DNA of 54,912 nucleotides from positions 1 through 54,912 of the forward strand of contig NZ_JAODNI010000078.1 in assembly GCF_025465255.1 (NCBI RefSeq), given 5' to 3'. Below, piece by piece: positions 10,083-19,479 of the stretch. The DNA is from Pseudonocardia sp. GTDB lineage: Bacteria; Actinomycetota; Actinomycetes; Mycobacteriales; Pseudonocardiaceae. The position numbers were made by a program, and so were the translations under genes. Within the stretch, counting starts at the first letter, position 1; each line of letters starts with the position of its first letter. Under the pieces are notes generated by a model. That model saw only the letters and a program-made list of their open reading frames with translations. It was not told the origin of the DNA and made no database searches.

Positions 10083-10862
10083 TTACGCCGCGCCGACCAG
10101 GCCCAGCCGCTGCGCGTGCAGCACCGCGGAGAGCCGATCCGTCACCCCGAGCTTCGCATAGCAGCGCTCCAGGTGCTTGTGCACCGTGCGCTCGGCGATG
10201 TCCAGCCGGCGGGCGATCGCACCCGCCGTCAGCCCCTGGGACAGCAGGGCGAGCACGGACCGCTCCCGGGGCGTGAGCCGGACCGCGGACGCGACGTCCG
10301 CCGTCGCCGCGTCGATGCTCCGCAGCGCCGCCGAGTACGCCCGAACCTGGCGGTCCAGGCCGCTCAGCAGCCGCCAGATCCGCCCGGCCAGTGCCATGTC
10401 CTCCCTGGTGAAGACGGCAGGCCGGGCGATGGTGAAGGAGCGGACCGCGCCCCCCGCCCGGAAGGGCATGGCGACCTGCGCCGTCATGCCCGAGACGCGG
10501 GCCAGCGCGTTCCCCTCGCCGTACCCGTCGCAATCGAGGAAGTCCTCGGGCACGTCCGCGATCTGCAGCGGGCCGAGGTCCCCGGTGACGATGTAGTAGC
10601 GCAGGACGGGGTGGCTGCGCGGGGCGGCCGCCACGCCCCACTCGATGATCTGGTCGCGGAAGCCGTCCATCGAGCCGTCGAGCGGATAGATCTCCCCCGC
10701 CAGCGGCCGGCCCGGCATGAACTCCGACGTGGCCACCCCGACCGCGTCGAACGTGTCCTGCAGCATCAGCACGATCCGGTCCTCCGGCAGCTCCGTCAAC
10801 GGTTCCGCCATCAGCTCCGCGACGAACTCGAGCCATGCCCGGTCGTCGTACCCCGTCCTCAT
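10083..10862 (-). CDS. LuxR-type HTH regulator, copy 1 of a tandem array
   Basis: The product has 259 residues. The C-terminal 65 residues form a LuxR/NarL-type HTH (LTPRERSVLALLSQGLTAG, then IAERTVHKHLERCYAKLGV). The N-terminal 190 residues are a GAF-like or unassigned sensor region starting with WLEFVAELMAEPLTELP. There is no receiver aspartate pattern, so it is not a classical response regulator. It is paralogous to the gene at 11011-11820. Neighbouring glpX and fumC are central-carbon genes, but a regulatory link is only a guess. The ATG at 10862 is chosen by alignment with the paralogue and a GGAGTGGG ribosome-binding site. Confidence 0.78.
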   Translation of the reverse strand: MRTGYDDRAWLEFVAELMAEPLTELPEDRIVLMLQDTFDAVGVATSEFMPGRPLAGEIYPLDGSMDGFRDQIIEWGVAAAPRSHPVLRYYIVTGDLGPLQIADVPEDFLDCDGYGEGNALARVSGMTAQVAMPFRAGGAVRSFTIARPAVFTREDMALAGRIWRLLSGLDRQVRAYSAALRSIDAATADVASAVRLTPRERSVLALLSQGLTAGAIARRLDIAERTVHKHLERCYAKLGVTDRLSAVLHAQRLGLVGAA

Positions 10863-11010
10863 CGCATCCCACTCCGCCCCGTCGTCGGTCAACTCTGCCG
10901 ACTCGAAGCTCCGAGTTGAGGACAACGGCGTTACCGATTTGCGGGAATCAACCGGGGAAAGCCCCCGAGCGGCCGTGTGTGTTGGTCCGCGGGGCGCCGG
11001 TGCGGCGCCC

Positions 11011-11820
11011 TTAGGACACCGCACCGAAGAGGCCCAGACGCTGGGCGCGGAGCACGGCCGAGAGCCGGTCCGCCACCCCGAGCTTCGAGTAGCAGCGCTC
11101 CAGATGTTTGTGCACCGTGCGCTCGGCGATGTCCAGCCGGCGACCGATCGCTCCCGCCGTCAGCCCCTGCGACAACAGTGTGAGGACCGCGGACTCGCGC
11201 GGGGTGAGCCGGATCGCGGACGCGACGTCGTGGCCGGCCGCGCCCATCTCCCGGCGCGCCCGGACGAACGCGGACACCTGGCGGTCGAGGCCGGTCAGCA
11301 CCCGCCAGAGCACGCGGCCCAGGTCCAGCTCGGCGTCGGTGAACGGCTCGCCGCGGCCGAGGACGAACGCCCGGTGCACGCCCGGCTGCAACCGCAGCGG
11401 CAACGCCATCTGGTCCTGGCAGTGGCAGGAACGGGCGAGCGCCGTCCACTCACCGCAGACCCGGGGGTCCGAGTACGTGGCCGGCACGTCGTGGGTCCGG
11501 ATCGGGACCCGCAGGCCGGTCCCGATGTAGAAGCGCAGCAGCGGGTGCTCCTCGGCGGCCCGCTCGATGCTCCATTCCTCGATCTGATCGCGATAACCCG
11601 AGAGGTTCTCCCGCAGCGGGTACAGCTCGATCGTCGGTGCCCGGCCCGGTGCGATGTCGTTGAAGGAGCAGCCCAGTCCGTCGAAGGTCTCCCCGAGCCG
11701 CAGTGCGATCCGCTGCGCGGGGAACTCGGTCAGCGGCTCCGCCATCAGCGCGGCGACGAACTCCATCCAGTCCCGTTCGTGCCGCGCCATCATGCCCCTC
11801 ACCCCGAACCGGCGCTCCAT
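11011..11820 (-). CDS. LuxR-type HTH regulator, copy 2 of a tandem array
   Basis: The product has about 269 residues and the same architecture as the neighbour: an N-terminal sensor region with WMEFVAALMAEPLTEFP, a mid-region CHCQDQMALPLRL, and a C-terminal HTH with LTPRESAVLTLLSQGLTAG and IAERTVHKHLERCYSKLGV. The two paralogues share long identical runs in the HTH but diverge in the sensor part, suggesting the same or overlapping DNA sites with different inputs. A start at ATG 11793 or 11790 is also possible. The copies are about 150 bases apart and on the same strand. Confidence 0.77.
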   Translation of the reverse strand: MERRFGVRGMMARHERDWMEFVAALMAEPLTEFPAQRIALRLGETFDGLGCSFNDIAPGRAPTIELYPLRENLSGYRDQIEEWSIERAAEEHPLLRFYIGTGLRVPIRTHDVPATYSDPRVCGEWTALARSCHCQDQMALPLRLQPGVHRAFVLGRGEPFTDAELDLGRVLWRVLTGLDRQVSAFVRARREMGAAGHDVASAIRLTPRESAVLTLLSQGLTAGAIGRRLDIAERTVHKHLERCYSKLGVADRLSAVLRAQRLGLFGAVS

Positions 11821-11929
11821 GACCAGGTGCTCGCCCCCTGACGAGCCGTTCGTCAACGATCCACGTACATCGGCGCGGTGAAAGCCGCCGGGCGGCCCCG
11901 CGGCGATGGCCCGAATGGTCGCATTCGTC

Positions 11930-12415
11930 CGAAGGGCTACGGGACCCCGCCGCGCAGCGGGCACGAGGCCGAGCCGCTGGGCCCCGGATGACGGCGGAGA
12001 GCCGGTCGGCGACGTCGAGCTTCGCGTAGCAGCTCTCGAGGCGCTTGTGCACGGTCCGCTCGGCGTTCTGCAGCCGCCGGCCGATCGTTCCTGCGGTCAG
12101 GCCCTCGGCCAGCAGCCCGACGACGGCCAGCTCACGGGGGCAGCCGGACCACCTCCGCGAAGTCCCGTCCCTGGTCGGTCACGCCGCGCAGGACGTCCCG
12201 CTCGGTGAACGCGTCGCCGCGGCCGAGGACGAGCGTGACCGGGTGGGCGCCGCGGCCGACGGGGACGGCGAGCTGCTGATCCACCCGGCCCCGGCGGATC
12301 AGCGAGGCACCCTCGTCGAATGCCCGCGTGAAGTGGTTCGGCACGTCGGCCGCCGGATCGGAGCGATGTCGCGCGACGTGCGGTAGTAGCGCGCCGGTCG
12401 GCCCGCACACCCTCA
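11930..12415 (-). pseudogene. Decayed third LuxR-type regulator
   Basis: Reading on the minus strand gives sensor-like sequence (AADVPNHF, then [30 protein letters not shown]) that aligns with the two intact paralogues. A frameshift near 12135 follows, then the HTH (PRELAVVGLLAEGLTAGTI, ERTVHKRLESCYAKLDV). A second one-base shift near 11985 precedes AQRLGL. About 25 residues between sensor and HTH are missing, and the N-terminal 100 residues are absent. The last shifted frame runs without a stop into copy 2. Start and end are approximate. Confidence 0.75.
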
Positions 12416-12600
12416 CCCCGACTCCGGTCTCCTGCCGTGATGCTCCCCCGCGTACGTGCGGCGCGTTAACCGGGAGCGCGAGGATCGCCCGGCCGGACGC
12501 GACCACTCGGTCGGCGGCTCACGAGGGCCGTCGCACGGACGGTGTAATCCCGCCCATCCGGACCTGCGCCCGGGGTGCCCCCGGGCGGAGGATGAGGCGC

Positions 12601-14034
12601 ATGAGCGAGGGCGCTGCCGGCACCGACGGCAAGGACGACCAGGCGGAGTACCGCGTCGAGCACGACACGATGGGCGAGGTCCGGGTCCCGGCCGACGCCC
12701 TGTGGCGGGCCCAGACGCAGCGTGCCGTCGAGAACTTCCCCATCTCCGGACGAGGCCTGGAGCGGGCCCAGATCCGCGCGCTCGGCCTGGTCAAGGGCGC
12801 GGCCGCGCGGGTGAACGGCCGCATCGGGGTGCTGGACGAGAAGCTCGCCTCGGCGATCGCCGAGGCCGCGGACGAGGTCGCCGGGGGCCGGCACGACGCG
12901 CACTTCCCGGTGGACGTGTTCCAGACGGGCTCCGGGACGTCGTCGAACATGAACGCGAACGAGGTCATCGCGACCCTCGCGACGCGGGCGTCGGGCACGG
13001 ACGTCCACCCGAACGACCACGTCAACGCCTCGCAGTCGTCGAACGACGTGTTCCCGACGACGATCCACCTGGCCGCCACCGAGGCGCTCGCGACCGACGT
13101 CGTCCCGGCGCTGGAGCACCTGTCCGCCTCGCTGCGCCGCCGCGCCGAGGACTGGAAGGACGTCGTCAAGTCCGGCCGCACGCACCTCATGGACGCCGTG
13201 CCGATCACCCTCGGCCAGGAGGCGGGCGGCTGGGCGAGCCAGGCGGAGTACGGCATCGAGCGGGTCCGCGACGTGCTCCCCCGCCTCGCGCAGCTGCCGA
13301 TCGGCGGCACCGCGGTGGGCACGGGGCTCAACGCCCCCGAGGGCTTCGGCTCCGGTGTCGCCGAGGAGCTCCGCGCGGCCACCGGGCTCGACGTGCTGGC
13401 CGAGGCGAGCGACCACATCGAGGCCCAGGGCAGCCGAGACGGCCTGGTCGAGGCCTCGGGCGCGCTGCGCACCGTGGCCGTGTCCCTCTACAAGATCGCG
13501 AACGACCTGCGCTGGCTGAGCTCCGGACCGCGCACCGGGCTCGCCGAGATCCACCTGCCGGACCTGCAGCCCGGCTCGTCGATCATGCCGGGGAAGGTCA
13601 ACCCGGTGATCTGCGAGGCGACGATGATGGTCGCGGCGCAGGTCATCGGGAACGACGCCACGGTCGCGTTCTCCGGCACCCAGGGCAACCTGGAGCTCAA
13701 CGTGATGATGCCGGTCATGGCGCGCAACGTGCTGGAGTCCGCGCGGCTGCTCGCCAACGCGGCGCGGCTGCTGGCGGACAAGGTGGTCGACGGCGCCGAG
13801 GCGGACCTGGAGCGCACGCGGGAGTATGCCGAGTCCTCGCCCTCGATCGTCACGCCGCTCAACAAGTACCTCGGCTACGAGGAGGCGGCCTCGATCGCGA
13901 AGCAGTCCCTCAAGGAGCGCCGCACGATCCGCGAGGTCGTGCTCGAACGGGGCCATGTGGATTCCGGGAAGCTCACCCTGGAGCAGCTGGACACGGCCCT
14001 GGACGTCCTGAGGATGGCCCGTGGAGGCCGTTGA
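12601..14034 (+). CDS. fumC: Class II fumarate hydratase
   Basis: The enzyme has 477 residues and interconverts fumarate and malate in the TCA cycle. The superfamily signature [11 protein letters not shown] is at about residue 325. The regions [34 protein letters not shown] and [11 protein letters not shown] form the active sites. It is iron-free and a tetramer by family. ATG 12601 follows a GGAGG ribosome-binding site; ATG 12592 is in frame but too close to that site. It lies near glpX as in mycobacteria. Confidence 0.95.
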   Translation: MSEGAAGTDGKDDQAEYRVEHDTMGEVRVPADALWRAQTQRAVENFPISGRGLERAQIRALGLVKGAAARVNGRIGVLDEKLASAIAEAADEVAGGRHDAHFPVDVFQTGSGTSSNMNANEVIATLATRASGTDVHPNDHVNASQSSNDVFPTTIHLAATEALATDVVPALEHLSASLRRRAEDWKDVVKSGRTHLMDAVPITLGQEAGGWASQAEYGIERVRDVLPRLAQLPIGGTAVGTGLNAPEGFGSGVAEELRAATGLDVLAEASDHIEAQGSRDGLVEASGALRTVAVSLYKIANDLRWLSSGPRTGLAEIHLPDLQPGSSIMPGKVNPVICEATMMVAAQVIGNDATVAFSGTQGNLELNVMMPVMARNVLESARLLANAARLLADKVVDGAEADLERTREYAESSPSIVTPLNKYLGYEEAASIAKQSLKERRTIREVVLERGHVDSGKLTLEQLDTALDVLRMARGGR

Positions 14035-14188
14035 GTGATGCCTTGTGCGCGGTAAGTGATGCCGGAGACACATACGGTGCACGAGCGGGGGAGCGACACG
14101 TCACCCTTCGTAGTGTTCGAAGATCGTTCACTGCGCGTTCACGTCCGTTCGATCTAATCATTGCTGTGACAACTGCGGGAACGTTGCG

Positions 14189-15376
14189 GTGAGTGCCTCC
14201 GGGCGGTTCGCATTCGAGCCGCTGCTGAACCTGGTGACGGGCCGGCCGGTCGGGCTCGAGGTCCTGCGTCGGCAGACGCGGGACCGGACCGAGCACGTCG
14301 CGCAGACCTCGGTCTGGGGGCCGCGGCAGCTCGCCGAGTTCGACTCCGGGATTGCCGGCGCGGCCGTCCTGCACGGCGCGGACCACGACGCGAGCGTGCC
14401 CCTGCACGTCGACGTCCTGGCGGACACCGTCGTCGGGGCCCGGGGCCGGGTCGCGCAGTTCCGCACCACGCTGGAGCGCCGGAACCCGGACCGCCCGGCG
14501 CCGCCGCTCGTGCTGGAGATCAACCCGGCACTCGCCGCCGCGCCGCCGGAGGTGTTGCTGGAACGGCTCGCGGAGCTGCGGGCGGACGGCTTCGGGGTGG
14601 CCCTGGACCAGGTGGGACGCGGTTTCGGGCTCGAGTTCGTGTCCGCGCTGCGGCCGGATCTGGTCAAGATCGACGCCGAACTGGTCGCCCGGCTGCCCAC
14701 GGACAGGACCGCGGCCGCCGTCGTCACCGCGATCTCCGAGGTGTGCCGGGTGGTCGGGGTGCGCACCGCGGCGGTCGGCGTCTCGACGCCGGACGAGCTC
14801 GCCGCCGTCCGCCACCACGGGATCCCCTGGGCGCAGGGACCGCTGCTCGCCGGGACCCGGCGGCGGGCGTCGACGGCCGGGGTCGGCCTGCCCCTCGAGC
14901 TGATGGAGAACGCGGCCGCCCGGCTGCGGCCCTCCCCCGTCCCGCGGTCGGCGAAGATCCCGGGCCGCCCGGGCGTCGCCGAACTGGTGCAGGCGGCCGT
15001 CAGCCTGCCGGCGAACGCGACCGCGGAGCAGGCGCGGCAGGCACTCGCGGACCATCCGCAGGCGGGGAGCGTCGTCCTGCTCGATGCGGCGCGCAGGCCG
15101 GTCGGCTTCCTGGACCGCAACCGCTTCATGCTGGCGATCTCCGGACCGTTCGGCCGGGCGCTGTGGGCGCAGCGGCCGGCCTCGGGGCTGACCGAGCCGC
15201 CCCGGACCCTGCCCGCGGACGTCGACATCCCGGTGGCGCTGAGGCACTGCCTGTCCGGTGACCGGACCCGGCACTACGACGACCTCGTCCTGCTCGACGA
15301 CGCCGGGGCCTGCGCCGGGATCGTCCGGGTGACGGACCTCCTGCGCGGGGCCGGAGGAGATTCCAGCGCCGCGTGA
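14189..15376 (+). CDS. Degenerate EAL-domain protein with C-terminal CBS-like region
   Basis: The product has 395 residues. Residues about 1-235 resemble a c-di-GMP phosphodiesterase EAL domain. The signature is GLEVL, metal-ligand LEINP replaces the usual ELTE type, DDFG has become DQVG, and the glutamate of the EGVET region is replaced (VGVSTPDEL). PDLVKID is kept. Loss of several metal ligands suggests a catalytically dead c-di-GMP or protein-binding module. Residues about 265-390 look like a CBS pair (SVVLLDAARRPVGFLDRNRF, LVLLDDAGACAGIVRVTDLL). The GTG start is weakly supported. No GGDEF partner is in the window. Confidence 0.7.
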   Translation: MSASGRFAFEPLLNLVTGRPVGLEVLRRQTRDRTEHVAQTSVWGPRQLAEFDSGIAGAAVLHGADHDASVPLHVDVLADTVVGARGRVAQFRTTLERRNPDRPAPPLVLEINPALAAAPPEVLLERLAELRADGFGVALDQVGRGFGLEFVSALRPDLVKIDAELVARLPTDRTAAAVVTAISEVCRVVGVRTAAVGVSTPDELAAVRHHGIPWAQGPLLAGTRRRASTAGVGLPLELMENAAARLRPSPVPRSAKIPGRPGVAELVQAAVSLPANATAEQARQALADHPQAGSVVLLDAARRPVGFLDRNRFMLAISGPFGRALWAQRPASGLTEPPRTLPADVDIPVALRHCLSGDRTRHYDDLVLLDDAGACAGIVRVTDLLRGAGGDSSAA

Positions 15377-15435
15377 GTGCTGCCGGTAGTGCTCCTCGGC
15401 CCCGTCCTGGTGCTCGCCGTCCACGTGCCGCCCTC

Positions 15436-15451
15436 CGGAACGTTCGTTCCG
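15436..15451. promoter_or_regulatory. Short palindrome upstream of the ABC importer operon
   Basis: CGGAACG and CGTTCCG are separated by two bases, 115 bases before the lipoprotein start. A TAGATT hexamer at 15489-15494 could be the -10 box, with no good -35 at the usual distance. The palindrome may be an operator; nothing proves it. Confidence 0.3.
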
Positions 15452-15565
15452 TGACCCGTGCGTGACCGAACTTGTCGCACCGCGCGGCTAGATTCCCCGA
15501 TCAGGGGAGATCGACAGCTCCCGCACCTGCGCTCCCCAGCGCACCGTTCTCGAGGAGAACCGCAC

Positions 15566-16717
15566 ATGATCAGATCGCCGCACCGGAGTCGTCGGGTCCT
15601 CGTGACCGCCGCGGTCGGGGCAGTCGTGGCGCTGGGCGCCGCGGGCTGCGTGAGCTCCGGAGGCTCGTCCTCCTCGGCCTCGGGCGGCAACGCCTGGGCC
15701 ACCGCCACGTCGGCCCAGGCCGGCGGCGGGACGGACGCGCTGGTCGCGGCGGCCAAGGCGGAGGGCACGCTGAACGTCATCGCGCTGCCCCCGGACTGGG
15801 CCAACTACGGGAACATCATCAAGGGCTTCTCGGACAAGTACGGCATCAAGGTCGACTCGGCGAACCCGGACGGCTCCAGCCAGGACGAGATCAACGCGGT
15901 CAAGCAGCTCGGTACCCAGGACCGCGCGCCGGACGTGCTGGACCTCGGCCAGTCCTTCGCCCTCGGCAACGTGGACCTCTACGCCCCCTACAAGGTCGCC
16001 ACGTTCGACTCGATCCCGGCCGCCAACAAGGACGCGAACGGCGCCTGGGTGAACGACTACGGCGGCTACATCTCGATCGGCTGCAACTCCACGCTGGTCC
16101 CGGTCTGCCCGACGAGCTTCGCGGACCTGGCCAAGCCGGAGTACGCGGGCAAGGTCGCGCTCAACGGGGACCCGACCCAGGCCGCGTCGGCGTTCGCCTC
16201 GGTGTGGGCGGGTGCGCTGGCCAACGGCGGCTCGCTGGACGACATCACCCCCGGCGTGACCTTCTGGGGCTCCGTCGCGAAGAGCGGCAACCTGCTGAAG
16301 GTGGACCCGAACTCCGCCACGATCCAGAGCGGCCAGACGCCGATCGTGCTGGACTGGGACTACCTCAACGTCGCCGAGACCGAGAAGAACAAGGCCTCGT
16401 TCGACTGGAAGGTCGCGGTCCCGACGGACGGGCTGTTCGCCCAGTACTACGCGCAGGCGATCAACAAGAACGCTCCGCACCCGGCCGCCGCCCGGCTCTG
16501 GCAGGAGTTCCTCTACTCGGACGAGGGCCAGAACCTGTGGCTCGCCGGCAAGGCCCGGCCCATCCGGCTGGAGGCCATGACCGCCGGGGGCACCGCGGAC
16601 AAGGCGCTGCTCGCGGCGCTTCCGCCCGTCTCCGGTGAGGCACGGTTCCCGACGCAGGCGCAGACGGACGCGGCGAACAAGGTGGTGGCCCAGAACTGGG
16701 CGACCGCGACGTCCTGA
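15566..16717 (+). CDS. ABC transporter substrate-binding lipoprotein
   Basis: The product has 383 residues. A lipoprotein signal peptide with lipobox LGAAGC is followed by a Ser/Gly-rich linker, then a bacterial solute-binding fold of the PotD/AfuA (Fe3+, polyamine, thiamine, aminoethylphosphonate) superfamily: LNVIALPPDWANYGNIIKGF, APDVLDLGQSFAL and IVLDWDYLNVAE. The substrate cannot be decided from sequence. A GAGGAGAAC ribosome-binding site precedes the ATG. It is the first gene of a four-gene importer operon with genes 4-30 bases apart. Confidence 0.88.
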   Translation: MIRSPHRSRRVLVTAAVGAVVALGAAGCVSSGGSSSSASGGNAWATATSAQAGGGTDALVAAAKAEGTLNVIALPPDWANYGNIIKGFSDKYGIKVDSANPDGSSQDEINAVKQLGTQDRAPDVLDLGQSFALGNVDLYAPYKVATFDSIPAANKDANGAWVNDYGGYISIGCNSTLVPVCPTSFADLAKPEYAGKVALNGDPTQAASAFASVWAGALANGGSLDDITPGVTFWGSVAKSGNLLKVDPNSATIQSGQTPIVLDWDYLNVAETEKNKASFDWKVAVPTDGLFAQYYAQAINKNAPHPAAARLWQEFLYSDEGQNLWLAGKARPIRLEAMTAGGTADKALLAALPPVSGEARFPTQAQTDAANKVVAQNWATATS

Positions 16718-16721
16718 CGCC

Positions 16722-17624
16722 GTGACCTCGCTCCTCGAGCAGCCGGCCGCACCGAAGGAGACCGTGCGGCCGGCCCGGAACTGGCGGGCCGGGCTGGGAC
16801 TGTTGCCCTTCGCGGCCTATCTGCTGGTGTTCCTCGGCGGGCCGCTCTACTTCGTGATCACCGGGGCGCTCACGGACTCCGGCGGCCGACCGACGTTCGC
16901 GAACGTCCTGGCCTCGATCACCGAGCCGCAGTATCGCCTGGCCTTCGCGTCCAGCCTGCTGCTGTCCGCGGTGACCGCGCTGATCGGCGCCGTCTTCGGG
17001 GTCTTCCTCGCCCAGGCGGTGATCACCAGCCGGCCGGGCAGCCCGCTGCGCCGCATCGTGTCGACGGCGTCCGGGGTGCTCGCGTACTTCGGCGGGGTGC
17101 CGCTGGCGTTCGCGTTCATCGGCGCCCTCGGCCAGACCGGGCTCGCCACGCTCTTCCTGCGCGGCGTCGGGATCGACCTCTACGCGGCGGGCTTCCGGAT
17201 CGACTCGCTCACCGGCCTGGGCCTGACCTACGTCTACTTCCAGATCCCGCTCATGGTCATCCTCATCACCCCGGCGCTGGAGGGCCTGCTGCCGCAGTGG
17301 CGGGAGGCCGCGGAGAACCTCGGCGCGTCCGCCTGGTCGTACTGGCGGCACATCGCGCTGCCGGTGCTCGCGCCCGCGCTCGGAGGAGCCACGCTGGTGC
17401 TCTTCGGCAACGCCTTCGCCGCGTACGCCACGGCGCTCGCCCTGACCAGCGGCTCCATCCCGCTGGTCACCACGTCGATCGCCTCGGCCCTGTCCGGCAA
17501 CGTGCTGGCCGGCCAGCAGAACGTCGGGCTCGCGCTCGGCCTGGACATGGTCGTGGTGATCGGGATCGTGATGGTCGGGTACCTGCTGCTGCAGCGGCGC
17601 GCGGCGAAGTGGACGTCGCGATGA
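16722..17624 (+). CDS. ABC transporter permease 1
   Basis: The product has 300 residues and about six membrane helices, with the BPD permease signature EAAENLGASAWSYWRHIALP (EAA loop) at about 205-224 that contacts the ATPase. The GTG start lies four bases after the lipoprotein stop, and its own stop overlaps the next start (ATGA). It resembles PotB/PhnU-type subunits. Confidence 0.88.
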   Translation: MTSLLEQPAAPKETVRPARNWRAGLGLLPFAAYLLVFLGGPLYFVITGALTDSGGRPTFANVLASITEPQYRLAFASSLLLSAVTALIGAVFGVFLAQAVITSRPGSPLRRIVSTASGVLAYFGGVPLAFAFIGALGQTGLATLFLRGVGIDLYAAGFRIDSLTGLGLTYVYFQIPLMVILITPALEGLLPQWREAAENLGASAWSYWRHIALPVLAPALGGATLVLFGNAFAAYATALALTSGSIPLVTTSIASALSGNVLAGQQNVGLALGLDMVVVIGIVMVGYLLLQRRAAKWTSR

Positions 17625-18406
17625 CGCGGGGCAGGCGCTGGCGTGTCGTCGTCTTCGTGATCGCGGCGATCTACTTCCTGGTGCCGCTGGTCGCCGCGGG
17701 CGAGTTCAGCCTGCGCAAGCCCGGCGGCGGCTACGGGTTCGCCAACTACCTCGCGATCGCCACGGACCCGGTGCTGCTCAACGCGCTGCTGGTGTCCCTG
17801 GAGATCGCGGTGGTCACCGCGGTGCTCGTGCTGATCCTGGTGATCCCGACGGCGGTGTGGGTCCGGTTGCGCCTCCCCGCGGTCGCCGGGCTGCTGGAGA
17901 GCGCGACGATCCTGCCGATCGTGGTGCCGCCGGTCGTCATGGCGGCGGGCATCGCGTTCGTCCAGGCCAACCTGGACGCGCCGGTGTTCCGGTCGCTGTT
18001 CTCGTCGTCGATCACCGCGCTGACGCCGTTCTACGTGGTCCTGGCCCTGCCGTTCGCCTACCGCGCGATCGACAACGGGCTGGCCGCGATCCCGTTGCGC
18101 ACGCTCGTCGAGGCGGCCCGCAACCTCGGGGCCGGGTGGGCGTCGGCGCTGCTGCGGGTGGTCCTCCCGGCCATCCGGAGCGCCGTGCTGGGCTCGGCGT
18201 TCCTCACGCTGGCGCTGGTCCTCGGTGAGATCGTGATCGCCCGGATCCTGCTCTACACGGACACCTTCCCGATCGCGGTCGTGGACGTCGGGCGCAGCGT
18301 CGCCGGCGTCTCGGTCGCCCTGACCCTGGCCAGCCTGCTGCTGACCTGGGTGCTGCTGCTGGCGGTCTCGTTCGCCGGCGGCCGCCGCACGAGCCGGACC
18401 TCATGA
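17621..18406 (+). CDS. ABC transporter permease 2
   Basis: The product has 261 residues and about six membrane helices. The EAA loop EAARNLGAGWASALLRVVLP marks it as the second BPD permease, PotC-like. The ATG overlaps the stop of permease 1. Two separate permease genes argue against an FbpB-type fused iron permease and fit polyamine or phosphonate importers. Confidence 0.88.
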   Translation: MTRGRRWRVVVFVIAAIYFLVPLVAAGEFSLRKPGGGYGFANYLAIATDPVLLNALLVSLEIAVVTAVLVLILVIPTAVWVRLRLPAVAGLLESATILPIVVPPVVMAAGIAFVQANLDAPVFRSLFSSSITALTPFYVVLALPFAYRAIDNGLAAIPLRTLVEAARNLGAGWASALLRVVLPAIRSAVLGSAFLTLALVLGEIVIARILLYTDTFPIAVVDVGRSVAGVSVALTLASLLLTWVLLLAVSFAGGRRTSRTS

Positions 18407-18441
18407 CCGACGATCTCTCTCCCGCGGAGGCGGAATCATGA
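18403..18441 (+). other. Possible 12-codon coupling ORF between permease 2 and ATPase
   Basis: ATG at 18403 overlaps the permease 2 stop and opens a 12-residue frame (MTDDLSPAEAES). It ends at TGA 18439-18441, overlapping the ATPase ATG. Its first 12 bases (TCATGACCGACG from 18401) are repeated exactly at 18436-18447, which contains the ATPase start. It may be a relic of a start-site duplication or may couple translation. Confidence 0.3.
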
Positions 18442-19442
18442 CCGACGTGATCGCTGCCGACACCTCCAGCGAGACCGACCGCGGGACCACCGTCGAGTTC
18501 CGGGGCGTCCAGCGCGCCTACGGCTCCTCGCTGGCGCTCGACGGGCTGGACCTGACCCTGCACGCCGGGGAGCTGCTCGCGCTGCTCGGCCCGTCCGGCT
18601 GCGGGAAGACCACCGCGCTGCGGCTGCTCGCGGGTTTCGACACGCCCACCGCGGGCGAGATCCTGATCGGCGGCAAGGACGTCACCGGCGTCCCGGCGTC
18701 GAAGCGGGACGCCGGGATGGTGTTCCAGGCCTACTCGCTCTTCCCCACGATGACCGCCGCGGAGAACGTGGCGTTCGGGATGCGGATGCGGAAGGTCGGC
18801 GCGGCGGAGCGGAAGCGGCGTGCGGACGAGCTGCTCGAGCTGGTCGGGCTGGGCAGCCGGGGCGGGTCGTACCCGCACGAGATGTCCGGCGGCCAGCAGC
18901 AGCGGGTGGCACTGGCCCGGGCCCTGGCTATCAGGCCGTCGGTGCTGCTGCTGGACGAGCCCCTCTCGGCGCTCGACGCGCGGGTGCGCGTGCAGCTGCG
19001 GGACGAGATCCGGCGGCTGCAGCTCGCCGAGGGCATCACCACGCTGTTCGTGACGCACGACCAGTCCGAGGCGCTGGCCGTCGCGGACCGGGTGGCGGTG
19101 CTCAACGCCGGGCACATGGAGCAGATCGGTCCGCCGGAGGAGGTCTACTCGCGGCCCGCGACGCCGTTCGTCGCCGAGTTCGTCGGGGTGATGAACGAGG
19201 TCCCGGTCGACGGAGGCCGGATCGTGGCCGGCGCGTCGGAGACGAAGCAGGTCCGGCCGGAGGGCCTCGCCGTCGGCGGTTCGGCCGGCCTGCCGGGAAC
19301 GGTGCTGACCAGCACGTTCCTCGGCCCCGTGACCCGGCTGGTCGTGAGCACGGAGGCCGGCGAGTTCACCGTGGACGTGGTCAGCCGGCCCGGCCTGCCC
19401 GGCATCGGGGAGCCCACCACCGTCTCGATCATCCGCGGTTGA
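18438..19442 (+). CDS. ABC transporter ATP-binding protein
   Basis: The ATPase has 334 residues. Walker A is GPSGCGKTT at about residues 54-62, the Q-loop is VFQAYSLFP, the signature is MSGGQQQRVALARAL, Walker B is LLLDEPLSALD, and the H-loop is VTHDQSEAL. A short C-terminal TOBE-like region at about 250-330 follows. This is the PotA/FbpC class that powers import. The ribosome-binding site GCGGAGGCGG lies before ATG 18438. Confidence 0.93.
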   Translation: MTDVIAADTSSETDRGTTVEFRGVQRAYGSSLALDGLDLTLHAGELLALLGPSGCGKTTALRLLAGFDTPTAGEILIGGKDVTGVPASKRDAGMVFQAYSLFPTMTAAENVAFGMRMRKVGAAERKRRADELLELVGLGSRGGSYPHEMSGGQQQRVALARALAIRPSVLLLDEPLSALDARVRVQLRDEIRRLQLAEGITTLFVTHDQSEALAVADRVAVLNAGHMEQIGPPEEVYSRPATPFVAEFVGVMNEVPVDGGRIVAGASETKQVRPEGLAVGGSAGLPGTVLTSTFLGPVTRLVVSTEAGEFTVDVVSRPGLPGIGEPTTVSIIRG

Positions 19443-19479
19443 CGCCGCCCGTGCGCGAAAATCGTCGCCAGGGCGACGA

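Noticed and set aside
14189..15376. Active c-di-GMP phosphodiesterase
   Set aside because: Several metal-ligand positions of the EAL domain are substituted.
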